Below are positions 62,944-64,000 of a DNA stretch of 64,000 nucleotides, one piece after another. Position 1 is the first letter of the stretch. Every line of letters starts with the position of its first letter. The DNA comes from Ensifer adhaerens (GTDB taxonomy: Bacteria > Pseudomonadota > Alphaproteobacteria > Rhizobiales > Rhizobiaceae), in contig NZ_CP015882.1 of the NCBI RefSeq assembly GCF_000697965.2, positions 868,001 to 932,000 of the forward strand, read 5' to 3'. The translations under genes were made by a program, and so were the position numbers. The notes beneath the pieces were generated by a model. That model saw only the letters and a list, made by a program, of their open reading frames with translations. It searched no databases and was not told where the DNA came from.

Positions 62944-63513
62944 AGCAGGCAGATCGTCGCTCTCACCTGGTTGCGCTTGGGTACTTGGTGGCGATCTTGC
63001 AACATCCATGGCAACCAGGAGGCAGGTGCTTCCGGTCGAAGTCCCGCGCGAACGTCGAGTCTTGGTTTGAGGGGCGAAGCCGGGGGCTCGCTTCTCGTCG
63101 CCAGTCGCGCACCAACTAAGGCGCGCCGGAATGCTCCGCGCAGGTAGGTACATGGTCGCGCTCGGCCGGCGCGTCGAAGGGGCACGGCTTTGACCAGTGA
63201 GTCGAGAGGCGAGACTGTCGCATCTCTAACTGGCCCAACTGTCGCACTTCAAATTAGAATGTACCCGGCCACAAGTTCTGTCAAAGCTGAATAGGGCTGC
63301 GACGTCGCCAGCCATTTAGAAATGCGACACTGCCCGCCGGCTTGCTCTGCCAGTCAGCCCCCGATCCGACCGGCTGGTCCGGGTTGAAAGGGCGGAGCGG
63401 GGGCGGGTGATGACACTCCCCTTCGGCTTTAGCTTTCTCAGTAGCAATTGTTTTGTCGCCGGTTGATACTCGCTTGCACCTGCATAGGGCGAGGTAGGGA
63501 TCACAGCCGCACG
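62944..63513. other. 570-base region without a clear gene
   Basis: No convincing protein-coding frame on either strand. The right part contains a 114-base element with inverted ends (63216-63329). The left part (62944-63215) shows only short frames without recognised domains; it could be decayed mobile DNA. Confidence 0.5.
63216..63329. mobile_element. 114-bp element with inverted termini, possible IS remnant
   Basis: Left end TGTCGCATCTCTAACTGGC (63216-63234) and right end, read in reverse complement, TGTCGCATTTCTAAATGGC (63311-63329) match at 17 of 19 bases. A further TGTCGCA copy lies inside at 63240. Multiple copies of a TGTCGCA-type repeat at ends suggest a collapsed IS21-like element or a small non-autonomous one. 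No target duplication is seen at the immediate flanks. Confidence 0.55.
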
Positions 63514-64000
63514 ATGCTTCCGGAAATCAAGCTGCATGGTGACGTCGATGTCGCCGCACTGTCCCCACTTCTTCGCGGTATGCTTCTTTCGGTTGCCTAT
63601 GCTGACGGTGAGGGCGGCATAGGATTGACGGCGACCGGCGCCATGAACCGCAAGTTCGTGCATTGGGCCGCTGTGCACTTCCTTTGGCCAGGCTTCACAG
63701 CCGAAGACCTCTACAGCATCAACAAGGTGCTCAATGAAAGCGACATGCCGCCGCTTTGGGTGGTGCGCGACATGACCCGTCATCTGAAGCTTCTTCGTCG
63801 GAAAAAAGATGTGCTGCTGCCAACCAGACGCGGCCGGGAGTTCCTGGTGAACCCGCAAGCCTTCTTCGATCTGATCGCCACGGATTATCTCTATTCGTAT
63901 GTCCATACCACCGAGCGGGAAGAGGAGGTCCGAGCGCGGTTACGCTGGTGGCGCATGTTCCTCAATCTTCTCAATATCAAAGCCAGGGAAGGGTGCACGC
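63514..64000 (+). CDS. Uncharacterised protein, 3' end beyond the window
   Basis: From ATG 63514 an uninterrupted frame of 162 codons runs to the right edge. It reads MLPEIKLHGDVDVAALSPLL, then GGIGLTATGAMNRKFVHWAAVHFLWPG, FTAEDLYSINKVLNESDMPPLWVV and LLPTRRGREFLVNPQAFFDLI. The TxxG and TRRG pieces suggest winged-helix-like modules at each end, and the FVHWA/KVLNE pattern resembles a group of uncharacterised rhizobial proteins. Function unknown. The start is uncertain since the frame stays open further upstream and no strong ribosome site is seen. Confidence 0.75.
   Translation, partial: MLPEIKLHGDVDVAALSPLLRGMLLSVAYADGEGGIGLTATGAMNRKFVHWAAVHFLWPGFTAEDLYSINKVLNESDMPPLWVVRDMTRHLKLLRRKKDVLLPTRRGREFLVNPQAFFDLIATDYLYSYVHTTEREEEVRARLRWWRMFLNLLNIKAREGCT

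Noticed and set aside
62940-63185. 81-codon minus-strand frame after the FkbM gene
   Set aside because: Arg/Ala/Pro-rich shadow-like composition and no recognisable domain.

Overview
The window is GC-rich DNA from an alphaproteobacterium, most likely a member of the Rhizobiaceae (Ensifer/Sinorhizobium/Rhizobium-like). Supporting this are the density of periplasmic-binding-protein transporters, LacI-paired ribose-type sugar ABC operons, a FecI/FecR/TonB-receptor module, DUF2277, DUF2778 and MEKHLA proteins, and a promoter that fits the rhizobial RpoE2 general-stress consensus. Whether this is chromosome, chromid or megaplasmid cannot be told from the sequence. No rRNA, tRNA, CRISPR array, phage or replication origin was seen.

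Layout. 1-3.1 kb: 3' part of a Prc-type protease with a strong terminator, a possible tiny membrane protein and two lipoproteins. 3.2-5.3 kb: OmpR-type response regulator and histidine kinase. 5.4-6.1 kb: minus-strand DUF2892 membrane protein and ECF sigma factor, translationally coupled. 6.3-9.3 kb: TolC-like outer membrane protein, GFA-fold protein, HxlR regulator and a PRC-barrel stress protein. 9.4-14.2 kb: LacI repressor divergent from a sugar ABC operon (ATPase, permease, binding protein) across a paired operator. 14.4-25 kb: Nudix hydrolase, then two very large divergent genes: a soluble-adenylyl-cyclase-like protein (1337 aa) and a 1900-aa fusion of GMC oxidoreductase, alpha/beta hydrolase and PhoD-like phosphatase. 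25.2-28.3 kb: TRAP transporter. 28.4-30 kb: MEKHLA protein, an unknown protein, and a parDE pair whose toxin carries a nonsense codon. 30.2-34 kb: complete sulfate ABC transporter (sbp-cysT-cysW-cysA). 34-38.4 kb: DUF2277, a DUF2778 cell-wall enzyme, a frameshifted orphan histidine kinase and a LysR regulator. 38.5-44 kb: SDR, then FecI, FecR and a TonB-dependent receptor. 44-50.3 kb: MFS exporter, intact parDE, aldehyde dehydrogenase, a LysR gene with an apparent 5' frameshift, SnoaL-like and SRPBCC proteins. 50.4-55.5 kb: RND efflux pair and a GST. 55.8-62 kb: a minus-strand ytfQ-ytfR-ytfT-yjfF galactofuranose-type ABC operon with a divergent LacI regulator. 62.2-64 kb: FkbM methyltransferase, a short element with inverted ends, and an uncharacterised gene cut by the right edge.

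The main theme is nutrient capture (two sugar ABC systems, sulfate ABC, TRAP acid uptake, TonB receptor) with local regulators and export pumps. The most unusual content is the divergent pair at 14.9-25 kb. Three lesions (nonsense in parE, frameshifts in a histidine kinase and a LysR gene) suggest ongoing decay or sequence errors.
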